DNA from: Thermobifida alba
GTDB taxonomy: Bacteria > Actinomycetota > Actinomycetes > Streptosporangiales > Streptosporangiaceae
Assembly: GCF_023208015.1 (NCBI RefSeq)
Contig: NZ_CP051627.1
Location: 2,542,001 to 2,606,000 of the forward strand
DNA length: 64,000 nt
Direction: 5' to 3'
The notes beneath the pieces are model-generated. The model did not search any database and was not told the origin of the DNA. It saw nothing but the letters and a program-made list of their open reading frames with translations. Made by a program: the position numbers and the translations under genes. Below are positions 1 to 8,467 of this stretch, one piece after another; the stretch's first letter is position 1, and the number at the start of each line of letters is the position of its first letter.

Positions 1-15
1 AGGCCACAACCGAAT

Positions 16-31
16 TCGAACACACGTTCTA
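16..31. promoter_or_regulatory. Putative LexA (SOS) box
   Basis: TCGAAC-acac-GTTCTA matches the actinobacterial LexA operator TCGAAC-N4-GTTCGA at 11 of 12 defined bases. It lies 215 bp before the kinase start, so it may serve a divergent gene beyond the left edge rather than the kinase. The rest of 1-245 shows no convincing gene; a 66-codon frame there has no ribosome binding site and no recognisable features. Confidence 0.55.
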
Positions 32-245
32 ATGATAGGGGAGGGTGCCGCGGGGCAGGGGCGAAACCGCCGATGTTCCCGGGTTTCCGAGCTCCGCGCC
101 CCCACTCTCGCGAAATCGCCTTCCGCCGCTCCCCCGTGGTTGACTTCCGGCATCCCGAGACACCGCGCTCCCCGCCGCCCCGCCCCGGGCTCGCTAGGCT
201 GTGGGAGGCGAACCGCACCCCTCATCACATAAGGAACCCCCAACT

Positions 246-2327
246 GTGACGCGAAACGGGCACGAGCGCGCCAGACCCCTCCGCACCGGCGACCCGACCG
301 AACTGGGCGACTACCGCATCGTCGGGCGTCTGGGCCGGGGCGGCATGGGAACGGTCTACCTCGGCAGGGACGCGGCCAGGCGCCTCGTCGCGGTCAAGCT
401 GATCCACCCGGACCTCAGCGAGGACCCCGCGTTCCGGCAGCGCTTCGCGCGCGAGGTGGCGGCGGCCCGCCGGGTCGCCCGGTTCTCCACCGCCGCGGTG
501 CTGGACGCGCGGCTGGACAGCGACCCGCTGTTCATCGTCTCCGAGTACGTTCCGGGCCCCAACCTGGCCGAGGCGGTCAAGACCGACGGCCCCATGCACG
601 GCGGCACCCTGGAGAGCCTGGCCGTGGGGGTCGCGGCGGCGCTCACCGCGATCCACGGCGCGGGCGTGGTGCACCGCGACCTCAAACCCGCCAACGTACT
701 GCTGTCCACGGTGGGGCCGAAGGTGATCGACTTCGGGATCGCCCGGGCGCTGGACGACGACAGCGCGGTCACCCGCTCCAGCCAGATCATGGGCACCCCG
801 TCCTACCTCGCCCCGGAGATCATCGCGGGCGACCCTCCCGGACCGCCGTCCGACATCTTCTCCTGGGGCTGCCTGGTCGCCTACGCCGGAACCGGGCGCA
901 CGCCCTTCAACGCGCCCACCGTCCCGGCGGTGCTGCACCAGATCATCTCCGGGCAGCCCGACCTGTCGGGGCTCGACCCGGCGCTGCGGGAACTCGTGGA
1001 GAGCGCGCTGGACAAGTTCCCCGACAACCGTCCCACCGCCCAGCAGCTGCTCAACCGGCTGGTGGGGCAAGAGGAGCCGAGTCCCGACGCCGTCCACGAG
1101 ACCGTGGTCCGCTCCTGGACCCCGCCGTCCGTGGCGCGCCCGGAGTCCGCTCCCTCGGGTCCGCAGCCGGCCCCGCCCGCGACCACCCCGCCGACCGGGC
1201 AGCCCGCGGCCGCTGCCGCCCTGCCGCCCGTGGCCACCCCGTCGGCCGGGCAGCCCGCGGCTGCCCCGAACCGGGAGCCCGTCCCCCCGCCGCCGGGCAC
1301 TCCCCCGGTCGGGCAGCCCACCGCCGCCCCGCCCCCGGCCGGCGTCCTCCCGGCCGCACCGCCGTTCGCCGCCCCGCCCCCGGCGGGCACTCCTCCGGCC
1401 GGGCAGCCCGCGCCGGCCACCGCACCCCTGTCCGGCGGTTTCGGCGCCTTCCCCCAGGGCGCCCCGCCGTCCACCCCCACCCCGCCGGGCGGCCAGCCGC
1501 CCCCGGCAGCCGACTCCCCGCAGCCCGAACGGCCCCGCCGGCCCCTCCCGCTGCGGGCGGTGGGGGCGGGTGCAGGCGTGCTGGTCCTGGCCGCCGCGGC
1601 GGCCCTGGGCGGCGCGTGGCTGTTCGGCGGCCGCGAGATGCCGCAGGGCATCCAGATCTACGCCGACGACTTCACCTCCCCCCAGGGCTGGGACGACCGC
1701 GACTTCGACCCCTCGGACACCTTCTACTGGCGGGGCTACTACCAGGGCGGCTACGCGCTCAGCGCCGACGGGGACTCCCGGACCTCCACCGGCCACCCCG
1801 CCCCCGTCTACGACCTGCCGACCCGGGTGCGGGTCAGCGCCGCCGCCCGGGTGCTGTCCGGCCCCGACTACGGGACCTACGGGCTGTACTGCTTCCGCAA
1901 CGACGACGGGGACGACACCGTCACCTCCTACTACGCCAGCGTGCGGGTGGACGGCACCGCGGCCCAGATCCGCCGCGACGGGGGCGAGGAAGGCTCCACC
2001 CACCTGGAGGAGGCCATCGGCGACCCCCTCCTGCCCGGGTTCACCGCCTCCCCCGAGGACGGGGGCGAACCGGCGGTCAACACGCTCGACTTCACCTGCG
2101 AACTGGACGACGCGGCCGACACGGTCACCCTCAACCTGTGGCTCAACGGCGAGCACGTGCTGGAGGCGGTCGACTCCAAACCGCTGCCCCACGACGGCGA
2201 GGGCGCCCCGCAGGCGGGTATCCGGGCAACCCGGGGCGCCGGCGGGGGCGGCAACCTCGTGGTCGTCTTCGACGACTTCGCCGTGTACCGGTTGGACGGC
2301 GCGGACGCCGGGGAGTCGGAGCGGTAA
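246..2327 (+). CDS. Receptor-like serine/threonine protein kinase (PknB family)
   Basis: A 693-residue transmembrane Ser/Thr kinase. The kinase domain covers about residues 22-285: glycine loop GRGGMGTVYLG near 31-40, ATP-binding Lys51 in VAVK, catalytic loop HRDLKPAN with Asp145, and DFG Asp162. A Pro/Ala-rich linker (about 290-430) leads to one membrane segment near 436-460 and an external domain of about 230 residues. That domain opens DDFTSPQGWDD and looks like a concanavalin/LamG-type beta-sandwich, so it may sense a glycan or wall ligand (inference). The GTG at 246 is preferred over an in-frame GTG at 201 because AAGGA lies just upstream. No cognate phosphatase is adjacent. Confidence 0.93.
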   Translation: MTRNGHERARPLRTGDPTELGDYRIVGRLGRGGMGTVYLGRDAARRLVAVKLIHPDLSEDPAFRQRFAREVAAARRVARFSTAAVLDARLDSDPLFIVSEYVPGPNLAEAVKTDGPMHGGTLESLAVGVAAALTAIHGAGVVHRDLKPANVLLSTVGPKVIDFGIARALDDDSAVTRSSQIMGTPSYLAPEIIAGDPPGPPSDIFSWGCLVAYAGTGRTPFNAPTVPAVLHQIISGQPDLSGLDPALRELVESALDKFPDNRPTAQQLLNRLVGQEEPSPDAVHETVVRSWTPPSVARPESAPSGPQPAPPATTPPTGQPAAAAALPPVATPSAGQPAAAPNREPVPPPPGTPPVGQPTAAPPPAGVLPAAPPFAAPPPAGTPPAGQPAPATAPLSGGFGAFPQGAPPSTPTPPGGQPPPAADSPQPERPRRPLPLRAVGAGAGVLVLAAAAALGGAWLFGGREMPQGIQIYADDFTSPQGWDDRDFDPSDTFYWRGYYQGGYALSADGDSRTSTGHPAPVYDLPTRVRVSAAARVLSGPDYGTYGLYCFRNDDGDDTVTSYYASVRVDGTAAQIRRDGGEEGSTHLEEAIGDPLLPGFTASPEDGGEPAVNTLDFTCELDDAADTVTLNLWLNGEHVLEAVDSKPLPHDGEGAPQAGIRATRGAGGGGNLVVVFDDFAVYRLDGADAGESER

Positions 2328-2371
2328 CGTCGGGTCCCGCACCAAGCCGCGAAGTTCGAAGGAGGCCACGC

Positions 2372-3337
2372 ATGCGCGCCATCGTCGTCGAGGAGACCGG
2401 AGGCCCGGAGGTGCTGCGTCCGGGCGAGGCGCCCGACCCGGTGCCCGGCCCCGGGGAGGTCGTCGTCGACCTGGCCGCCCGCGGCGTCAACTTCATCGAG
2501 ATCTACCAGCGTTCCGGCATCTACCCGGTGTCCCTGCCGTGGATTCCGGGCAGCGAGGGCGCGGGCGTGGTCAGCGCCGTCGGCGAGGGCGTCACCGGGG
2601 TGGCCGTCGGCGACCGGGTGGCGTCGGTGGGGCTGCGGGGCTCCTACGCCGAGCGCGCCGTGGCCGCCGCCGCCGACCTCGTCCCCGTCCCCGACGGCGT
2701 CACCACCGAGCAGGCCGCCGCGGTCCTGCTCCAGGGGCTTACCGCGCACTACCTCACCCACTCGACCTACCCGGTCCAGCGGGGCGACACCGTGCTGGTG
2801 CACGCCGCGGCCGGCGGGACGGGACGGCTCCTCGTCCAGTTCGCCAAGCAGCGCGGCGCCCGGGTCATCGGCACGGTCTCCACCGCGGACAAGGAGCGCC
2901 GGGCCCGCGAGGCGGGGGCGGACGAGGTCGTCCGCTCCACCGAGGCCGACGTGGCCGCCGAGGTGCGGCGGCTCACCGGCGGGGAGGGGGTGCCCGTGGT
3001 CTACGACGGCGTGGGCGCCGCCACCTTCGACGCGAGCCTGGCCTGCCTGCGGCCGCGCGGCATGCTGGTGCTGTTCGGGCAGTCCAGCGGCGTGGTCCCG
3101 CCGTTCGACCCGCAGCGGCTGAACGCCGCCGGGTCGGTCTACCTGACCCGGCCGTCGCTGGGCCACTACACGCGGACCCGGCAGGAGCTGCTGGACCGCG
3201 CCTCGGCCGTGCTGGGCTTGGTGGCCTCCGGCGGACTCGCCGTGCACGTGGGCGGCCGCTACCCGCTGGCCGAGGCGCACCGGGCCCACACCGACCTGGC
3301 CTCCCGCGCCACCGTGGGCAAGCTGCTGCTCGTCTAG
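2372..3337 (+). CDS. Zinc-independent quinone oxidoreductase, MDR superfamily
   Basis: The protein has 321 residues, the usual length for NADPH:quinone reductases (QOR/Zta1 type). The N-terminal GroES-like catalytic domain begins MRAIVVEETGGPEVL and contains the PGSEGAGVV motif. The Rossmann domain carries AAAGGTGRLLVQFAK near residue 145 for NADPH. No structural-zinc cysteine cluster is visible, as expected for this branch. It should reduce quinones or enone-type carbonyls in the cytoplasm. The start has a clear GGAGG ribosome binding site. It follows the kinase by 44 bp and ends at a strong hairpin shared with the convergent stomatin gene. Confidence 0.9.
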   Translation: MRAIVVEETGGPEVLRPGEAPDPVPGPGEVVVDLAARGVNFIEIYQRSGIYPVSLPWIPGSEGAGVVSAVGEGVTGVAVGDRVASVGLRGSYAERAVAAAADLVPVPDGVTTEQAAAVLLQGLTAHYLTHSTYPVQRGDTVLVHAAAGGTGRLLVQFAKQRGARVIGTVSTADKERRAREAGADEVVRSTEADVAAEVRRLTGGEGVPVVYDGVGAATFDASLACLRPRGMLVLFGQSSGVVPPFDPQRLNAAGSVYLTRPSLGHYTRTRQELLDRASAVLGLVASGGLAVHVGGRYPLAEAHRAHTDLASRATVGKLLLV

Positions 3338-3351
3338 GGCGCACCGCCCGG

Positions 3352-3394
3352 GCGGGGGCGGACCGGGAGGGCTGCCGGTCCGGTCCGCCCCCGC
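3352..3394. terminator. Bidirectional terminator hairpin
   Basis: A perfect 15-bp stem (3352-3366 with 3380-3394, starting GCGGGGGCGGACC) sits between the convergent oxidoreductase and stomatin genes, where it can end both transcripts. There is no strong T-run, as is common in actinomycetes. Confidence 0.75.
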
Positions 3395-3398
3395 TGTC

Positions 3399-4481
3399 TC
3401 ACGGCTCGCTCTGCCGCTGGCCGGGCAGGCCGGACGGCCCCGCCGCCGCCTGGGCCTCGGCCTTGGCCTCCGCCACCGCCTCGGCCGCGCGGTCGGCGGC
3501 CAGGTCGGCGGCGTGCAGCGCCTCGGCACTGGGGCCGCCGCCCGAGGTGAGCTCCGGGGCCGTCCCCTCCGGCTCGTCGCCGTCCGGTTCCTCCCGCTCG
3601 GCGCGCTCCCCGTCGGCGGAGGGCGCGAACGCCCTGCTGAGGTTGTGGACCGCCTGGGTGAGCTCACCGGGGATGACCCAGAAGGTGTTGCCCTCGCCCT
3701 GGGCGAGCGTGGGCAGCGTCTCCAGGTACTTGTAGGCCAGCAGCTTGGAGTCGGCGTTGTTGGCGTGCACCGCCTGGAACACCCGCTCGATGGCCTTGGC
3801 CTCGCCGTCGGCGCGCAGGATCGCGGCCTGCTGCTGGCCCTGCGCCTCCAGGATGGCCTGCTGGCGGGCGCCCTCGGCGGTGAGGATACGGGCCTGCCGC
3901 TCCCCCTCGGCGTGCAGGATCGCGGCCCGCTTGTCGCGTTCGGCCCGCATCTGCTTCTCCATCGCCTCCTTGATGGTGGGCGGCGGGTCGATGGCCTTGA
4001 TCTCGACGCGGTTGACGCGGATGCCCCACTTGCCGGTGGCCTCGTCGAGGACGCCGCGCAGCCGCGAGTTGATCTCCTCCCGCGAGGTGAGGGTGCGTTC
4101 CAGGTCCATTCCGCCGATGACGTTGCGCAGTGTGGTGACGGTGAGCTGGTCGATGGCCTGCAGGTAGTTGGCCACCTCGTAGGCGGCGGCGCGCGGGTCG
4201 GTGATCTGGTAGTAGAGGACGGTGTCGATGTTGACCACCAGGTTGTCCTCGGTGATCACCGGTTGCGGGCGGGAGGAGAACACCTGTTCGCGCAGGTCGA
4301 ACCTGGTGTTGACGCGGTCCACGACCGGGATGATGAAGTTGAGTCCGGGCTGCAGGGTGCGCAGGTAGCGGCCGAAGCGCTCGATGTTGTAGGCGCGGGC
4401 CTGGGGGACGATCCGTACGGTGGACATCACTCCCAGGACCACGATGATCGCGAGGGCGATGAGGACGATCTCCGTAGCCAT
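3399..4481 (-). CDS. SPFH/Band 7 (stomatin-like) membrane protein
   Basis: The protein has 360 residues. An N-terminal membrane anchor (about 3-20) precedes an SPFH domain with motifs such as ERFGRYLRTLQPGLNFIIP and the QLTVTTLRNVIGGMDL region. An Ala/Glu/Gln-rich helical stretch (about 190-265, ARILTAEGARQQAILEAQ) probably mediates ring oligomerisation, and an acidic, Ala-rich tail follows. Stomatin-like proteins scaffold membrane microdomains and often control proteases. The NfeD gene lies immediately upstream on the same strand, forming the classic stomatin-NfeD pair. Confidence 0.93.
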   Translation of the reverse strand: MATEIVLIALAIIVVLGVMSTVRIVPQARAYNIERFGRYLRTLQPGLNFIIPVVDRVNTRFDLREQVFSSRPQPVITEDNLVVNIDTVLYYQITDPRAAAYEVANYLQAIDQLTVTTLRNVIGGMDLERTLTSREEINSRLRGVLDEATGKWGIRVNRVEIKAIDPPPTIKEAMEKQMRAERDKRAAILHAEGERQARILTAEGARQQAILEAQGQQQAAILRADGEAKAIERVFQAVHANNADSKLLAYKYLETLPTLAQGEGNTFWVIPGELTQAVHNLSRAFAPSADGERAEREEPDGDEPEGTAPELTSGGGPSAEALHAADLAADRAAEAVAEAKAEAQAAAGPSGLPGQRQSEP

Positions 4482-4571
4482 GACGGCTGTCTCTCCTCCT
4501 TCGGTGGTGCCCCGCTGGGAGGGGCGGGTGTCGCGAGGGCCGGGGGCGTGTCGTCCCTCACCGGTTCGGGG

Positions 4572-5018
4572 TCACGGCAGTTCGTCCCGCGGATAGACCA
4601 CCGCGGTGGCGCCTTCGATCTCCATGACGTCGACGCGGGCTCCGGCGGGGATGTGCCGGGTCTCGTCGAGGCACCGGGCCGACCACTCCTCGCCGGAGAG
4701 CTTGATCCGGCCGCCGTCCGCGGTGATCTCCTCGACGACCAGGGCGCTCCGTCCCACCAGCGCCTCGGCGCCGGAGCGGAGCAGCGGCGGCTGGGCCATG
4801 TGGCGGCGCGCGATCGGCCGGATGACGAGCAGACCCGCGGCCGAGGCGGCCAGGAAGGCCAGGATCTGTCCGGACAGGCCGACTCCGATGGCGCCCGCCA
4901 CCCCGGCGACCAGCGCCGCCGCCGCCAGCAGGCCGAGGGCGAGGGTCAGCGTGAACAGTTCGGCCACACCCAGCACAACGGCCGCGATCAACCAGACAAC
5001 CCACACCGGCATACCCAC
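4572..5018 (-). CDS. NfeD-like membrane protein
   Basis: The protein has 148 residues: hydrophobic segments over about the first 75, then a soluble beta-rich region (about 80-145) of the OB-fold type found in short NfeD proteins (GRSALVVEEITADGGRIKL). Short NfeD proteins pair with stomatin/prohibitin proteins in the membrane, and the partner gene starts 90 bp downstream on the same strand. The long form with a ClpP-like protease domain is not present. Confidence 0.85.
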   Translation of the reverse strand: MGMPVWVVWLIAAVVLGVAELFTLTLALGLLAAAALVAGVAGAIGVGLSGQILAFLAASAAGLLVIRPIARRHMAQPPLLRSGAEALVGRSALVVEEITADGGRIKLSGEEWSARCLDETRHIPAGARVDVMEIEGATAVVYPRDELP

Positions 5019-5189
5019 TCCCGCCTTCTGTGGCGCGCATTCCTAGGGCTACCCGCGAACCGCCCCCTTTGCACCGTCCGTTTTCGGACAGGACCGATCA
5101 GCCCGCGGGACAGGCGGACAACCCCGGCCGCTCCCGGCCGACTTCCGCTCCCCCGTTCCTTTTCCGGCGGAGTCTGCGAGAATCCGGGC

Positions 5190-5669
5190 ATGAGCCACTA
5201 TCCCGACCCGTACGGCGGCCAGGGCTCCCCCGGCCCCTGGGACCAGGGCGGCGCCTCCCCGGGACCGTTCCCGCCGTACGACTCCACCGGCGGCTACTCC
5301 GCCCCGCTGCCCTCCGTCCCCGAACAGCCGATCGCCGTGCTCGGCGACATCACCGTCACCCAGAACACGGTGATCACGCCGGTCGGGTCGTTTCCGCTGC
5401 GGGGAAGCATGTGGTCGATCAACGACATGACCTCGGTGCGGCAGACGATCCCCACCTGGGCCGTGGTCCTGGCGCTGGTCGGCTTCCTCGTGGTCTGCGC
5501 TCTGAGCCTGTTCCTGCTGCTGGTGAAGGAGACCTCGGTGGCGGGGACGATCCAGATCACCGTCGCCCACGGCGACCGGTTCTACACCACCCAGGTCCCG
5601 GTCCACACCCCGGCCGACATCACCCGTGTCCACCAGCAGTTCCACTACGTCCGTTCGCTGACCTTCTGA
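5190..5669 (+). CDS. Conserved actinobacterial membrane protein of unknown function
   Basis: The protein has 159 residues. A Gly/Pro/Tyr-rich cytoplasmic tail (1-50) and a short conserved block (GDITVTQNTVITPVGSFPL, about 52-70) precede a single membrane span (TWAVVLALVGFLVVCALSL, about 95-117). A small external domain ends in HQQFHYVRSLTF. I remember relatives with the same block, span and tail in streptomycetes, but no function. No ribosome binding site is evident before the ATG. The gene diverges from nfeD. Confidence 0.75.
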   Translation: MSHYPDPYGGQGSPGPWDQGGASPGPFPPYDSTGGYSAPLPSVPEQPIAVLGDITVTQNTVITPVGSFPLRGSMWSINDMTSVRQTIPTWAVVLALVGFLVVCALSLFLLLVKETSVAGTIQITVAHGDRFYTTQVPVHTPADITRVHQQFHYVRSLTF

Positions 5670-5693
5670 GGTCCGCCGCGGCGCCGCGGCTCC

Positions 5694-6665
5694 TCAGCGC
5701 CGTGCCGCGCGGTCGACCGCGTCCAGCCCCCTGGCCGCCGCGGCGGCGACCAGGGCCGCCCCGACGGTGACGGCGCGGGACAGGCGGACGGCGCGGCGGA
5801 CGTCCGCGGCCCGGGGCGGCCGGCCGTCGCCGATGCGGGGACGCTCCTCGACCCGTCCGCCGTAGACGTTGCGTCCGCCGAGGCGGACACCGAGCGCTCC
5901 GGCGAACGCGGACTCGCACTGGCCCGAGTTGGGGCTGGGGTGGCGGTTCCCGTAGCGGAGCCAGCTTTGCCAGGCGCGGCGCGCGTCACCGCCGACGGCG
6001 GGGGCGGCGGCCGCCGCGAGCAGCGCGGTCAGCCGGGCCGGGGCCCAGGTGGCGATGTCGTCCAGGCGGGCCGCCGCCCAGCCGAACCGCGCGTACCGCA
6101 CGGAGCGGTGGCCGACCATCGCGTCGAGGGTGTTGACCGCGCGGTAGCCGAGCAGTCCGGCGCTGCCCAGCAGCGCGCCCCACACCAGGGGGGCGACGAC
6201 CGCGTCAGCGGTGTTCTCGGCGACCGACTCGATGACGGCGCGGGCCAGCGCCTCCTCGTCGAGTCCGGCGGGGTCGCGTCCGCACAGGCGCGGCAGGCGG
6301 CGCCGCGCCTCGGCCAGGTCCCCCGCCTCCAGTGCGTCGGCGAGGCCCGCGGCCTCCCGTTCCAGCATGGCCCCGCCGACGACGGTCCAGGTGGCCACGG
6401 CGGTGGCGGCCAGTGTGCGGCCGGTCGCGGCGCGCGCGTCGGCGAGCGCCCCGAGGGCCGCGACGGGGGCCACGGCCGCGGCGGCGAACACCGCTCCGCG
6501 CGTCCGGTCGGGCGCGTACAGCAGCCGTTCCAGCCGGGCCGCCGCGGTTCCGAACAGCGCGACCGGGTGGCCCCGTTCGGGGTCGGCGACCAGCCGGTCC
6601 AGGGCGACGCCCGCGAGCAGTCCCAGGGCCCGCGCCCGGCGGGCGGTTCGACGCTTCTTCCGCAT
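5694..6665 (-). CDS. cobD: Cobalamin biosynthesis protein CobD/CbiB
   Basis: A 323-residue integral membrane protein of the CobD/CbiB family, which attaches the aminopropanol arm to adenosylcobyric acid to give adenosylcobinamide (phosphate). The family signatures are the N-terminal DRLVADPERGHPVALFG and the C-terminal HPSPNSGQCESAFAGALG. No other cobalamin genes are in the window and no cobalamin riboswitch is visible in the short upstream gap, so the gene is orphaned here. It ends 25 bp after the convergent gene before it. Confidence 0.93.
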   Translation of the reverse strand: MRKKRRTARRARALGLLAGVALDRLVADPERGHPVALFGTAAARLERLLYAPDRTRGAVFAAAAVAPVAALGALADARAATGRTLAATAVATWTVVGGAMLEREAAGLADALEAGDLAEARRRLPRLCGRDPAGLDEEALARAVIESVAENTADAVVAPLVWGALLGSAGLLGYRAVNTLDAMVGHRSVRYARFGWAAARLDDIATWAPARLTALLAAAAAPAVGGDARRAWQSWLRYGNRHPSPNSGQCESAFAGALGVRLGGRNVYGGRVEERPRIGDGRPPRAADVRRAVRLSRAVTVGAALVAAAAARGLDAVDRAARR

Positions 6666-6717
6666 GCCCCGACCCTAGAGGCACCGTCCGGCCGGCCGCC
6701 CGCCGGGGCGGCCGCGG

Positions 6718-7566
6718 TCACTGCGTGCGGGTGGCGTAGTGGTCGGCCCGTTCGTAGACGTCGCCGACGTAGGCGTCGGAGTGGTTGTAGGCGTGCACCG
6801 CGCGCCACCACTGGTCGCCGTCGGTCAGGTCGCGGCCGTCCGCGCACAGGTAGCGGGCCGCCGCCAGTGCCGCGTCGTCGATGTCGTGCGGGTCCTCGAC
6901 TCCGTCTCCGTCGCCGTCGGCGGCCCAGGTCCGCCAGGTGGCGGGGATGAACTGCATGGGGCCGACCGCGCGGTCCCACTCGGTGTCGCCGTCGAGGCGT
7001 CCGCCGTCGGTGTCGGGGACGGCGGCGGTGCCGTTGCCGCCGTCCAGGGCGATGCCGATGATCGGCTCGGTGGTGGTCCCGTCCGCGCCGCTCCGGCCGC
7101 CGCCCCAGGTGCCGTGCTCGGTCTCCACCGAGCCGATGGCGGCCAGCGTCACCCAGGACACGCCGCAGGCGGGGTTCTCGTGTTCCCTGACCAGCTGGGC
7201 GCCCGCGTAGCCGAGCAGCGCCCGCTCGGGGATGCCGGTCTGCCCGCTGACGCGCGCCAACCACTCGGCGCTGATGCGCTCGGCGGGGGCCTCCGGGACC
7301 ACCGGTTCCGTGCGCGCCGGCGCGGTGCGGGCGCCGGTCTCGGCGGCTTCCTCGGAGGGGACGGCGGGGGCCTGCTGGAGCGGGGAGGGAGCGGCGGGTG
7401 CGGCGTCCGCCGCCACGCCGGCCAGCCGCACCCCGTCGGCGTCGTAGCCTTCGGGGGGCGCGGCGGCCCCTCCGCTCCCGCCGGTGCTGTCGGAGCCGAC
7501 GACCAGGACCGCGGGGACGGCCACGACCGCGGCCAGGCCGAACAGGACCAGGCGCAGCCGCAGCAC
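6718..7566 (-). CDS. Lytic transglycosylase-like protein (MltB/SLT_2 type), membrane-anchored
   Basis: About 282 residues from a GTG start. An N-terminal hydrophobic segment (about 3-24) acts as signal or anchor, followed by a Pro/Ala-rich linker. A C-terminal lysozyme-like domain (about 115-280) shows IGSVETEHG with the probable catalytic Glu, then GPMQFIPATWRTWA and NHSDAYVGDVYERAD. It should cleave peptidoglycan outside the membrane. The start is uncertain: the frame stays open upstream with a plausible cytoplasmic tail (ending AERAEHARTWRDYTRQ) but offers no ATG, GTG or TTG, so a rare start or a sequence error is possible. Confidence 0.82.
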   Translation of the reverse strand: MLRLRLVLFGLAAVVAVPAVLVVGSDSTGGSGGAAAPPEGYDADGVRLAGVAADAAPAAPSPLQQAPAVPSEEAAETGARTAPARTEPVVPEAPAERISAEWLARVSGQTGIPERALLGYAGAQLVREHENPACGVSWVTLAAIGSVETEHGTWGGGRSGADGTTTEPIIGIALDGGNGTAAVPDTDGGRLDGDTEWDRAVGPMQFIPATWRTWAADGDGDGVEDPHDIDDAALAAARYLCADGRDLTDGDQWWRAVHAYNHSDAYVGDVYERADHYATRTQ

Positions 7567-8237
7567 CTGGCGGGTGTAGTCGCGCCAGGTGCGGGCGTGC
7601 TCGGCGCGTTCGGCGGGTCCGGCCTGCGCCGAGGTGAGGCCGTCGAGGGCCAGGTCGGGGTCGGGACGTCCGGGGCGCCGCTGCGGGGGCCGGGGTCGCC
7701 CGGTCCCCGCGCACCGCCCGGGACACCTCGCCGGACCTTGTCGGAAGTAAGGACATACCGGCAGGTCAATGCTTATAGTGAGGGCAAAAGCACACTCCGC
7801 GTCCCCCCGCTGTCCGCTGCCGCGACGGAAGGGGGCCCATCGTGCACCTGATTCACCTCATCCTGCTTCTCGGCTGGTGCGGCCAGTACTGGACCTGGTG
7901 AACGGGGGTGCGATCCAGCGGGACCGGTGCCCGTGGACCGCCTCGGGGCGGTGTGCCGCACCTCACGAAACACCGTCGCCACGATTCTGGGCGGTGTCGG
8001 GCGGGCGGTAACGTGGGCGATGGTGCCGTACCGACCGGTTCGGCGAGAAGTGCACGGTAAACAGCCGTGACGACGATTGGCTCCAGTTGCTACGATTTCG
8101 TGCGATCATGAGCGGCATCGGCGGTATCCCCTAAAATGTCGCCTCGGCTCCGGATCATCCGGTGGTGGACCGACCCGTCAGCGCCGCCGGCCAGGACGGT
8201 TCCCGGGGCGGGAGCACACCGCCACAACTGAATCCGA
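7567..8237. other. Gene-poor stretch before tRNA-Arg
   Basis: No ordinary gene is visible. The part next to 7566 may encode an N-terminal extension of the transglycosylase-like protein. TATAGT at 7774-7779 is -10-like. A 19-codon ORF with a ribosome binding site lies at 7842-7901 and is listed separately. The remaining 330 bp up to the tRNA show nothing I can assign. Confidence 0.5.
7842..7901 (+). CDS. Possible 19-codon leader-type peptide
   Basis: A GTG-started ORF preceded by GAAGGGGG about 8 bases upstream encodes a hydrophobic peptide ending GWCGQYWTW, with three Trp, one Cys and one Tyr in the last nine residues. A -10-like TATAGT lies about 65 bp upstream. The residue bias resembles amino-acid-sensing leader peptides, but the next downstream gene is tRNA-Arg and no biosynthetic gene follows. 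It could also be a small membrane peptide or chance. Confidence 0.35.
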   Translation: MHLIHLILLLGWCGQYWTW

Positions 8238-8310
8238 GCGCCTGTAGCTCAGTGGATAGAGCACCGGACTTCTAATCCGACGGTCGCAGGTTCGAATCCT
8301 GCCAGGCGCG
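8238..8310 (+). tRNA. tRNA-Arg (anticodon UCU)
   Basis: A full cloverleaf of 73 nt. The acceptor stem GCGCCTG pairs with CAGGCGC, the D-arm begins GCTCAGTGGATAGAGC, the anticodon loop CTTCTAA carries TCT, and the T-arm is GCAGG-TTCGAAT-CCTGC. CCA is not encoded. It reads AGA codons. Its 3' end lies about 160 bp from a tyrosine-recombinase remnant, so it probably served as an attachment site. Confidence 0.97.
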
Positions 8311-8321
8311 CATCCAGTGAA

Positions 8322-8352
8322 CAGGGCGGACACCCACCGAGTGCCCGCCCTG
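8322..8352 (+). terminator. Hairpin after tRNA-Arg
   Basis: CAGGGCGGACAC and GTGCCCGCCCTG form a 12-bp stem with one mismatch and a 7-nt loop, 12 nt beyond the tRNA. This is the likely transcript end. Confidence 0.7.
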
Positions 8353-8467
8353 AAGCGTTGCCGATCCCCCAGGCGCAGCAGCAGGTGCAGCAACCGGAGG
8401 AAGACCGTTCGAGTTCGTCGAGATTCGTCTCCGTTCCTCGGTCTTCTCTCTCCCCCGGGTTCGTCCC

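Noticed and set aside
225-2369. Very long antisense frames over the kinase and other genes
   Set aside because: High third-position G+C keeps opposite frames open; the composition (Gly/Arg/Val-rich without motifs) is that of shadow frames.
5694-6717. Cobalamin riboswitch for cobD
   Set aside because: The gap upstream of cobD is about 50 bp and shows no cobalamin-box signature.
8178-8393. Minus-strand frame reading GRIRTCDRRIRSPVLYPLSYRR
   Set aside because: This is the well-known false ORF made by antisense translation of a tRNA gene; it lies on tRNA-Arg.
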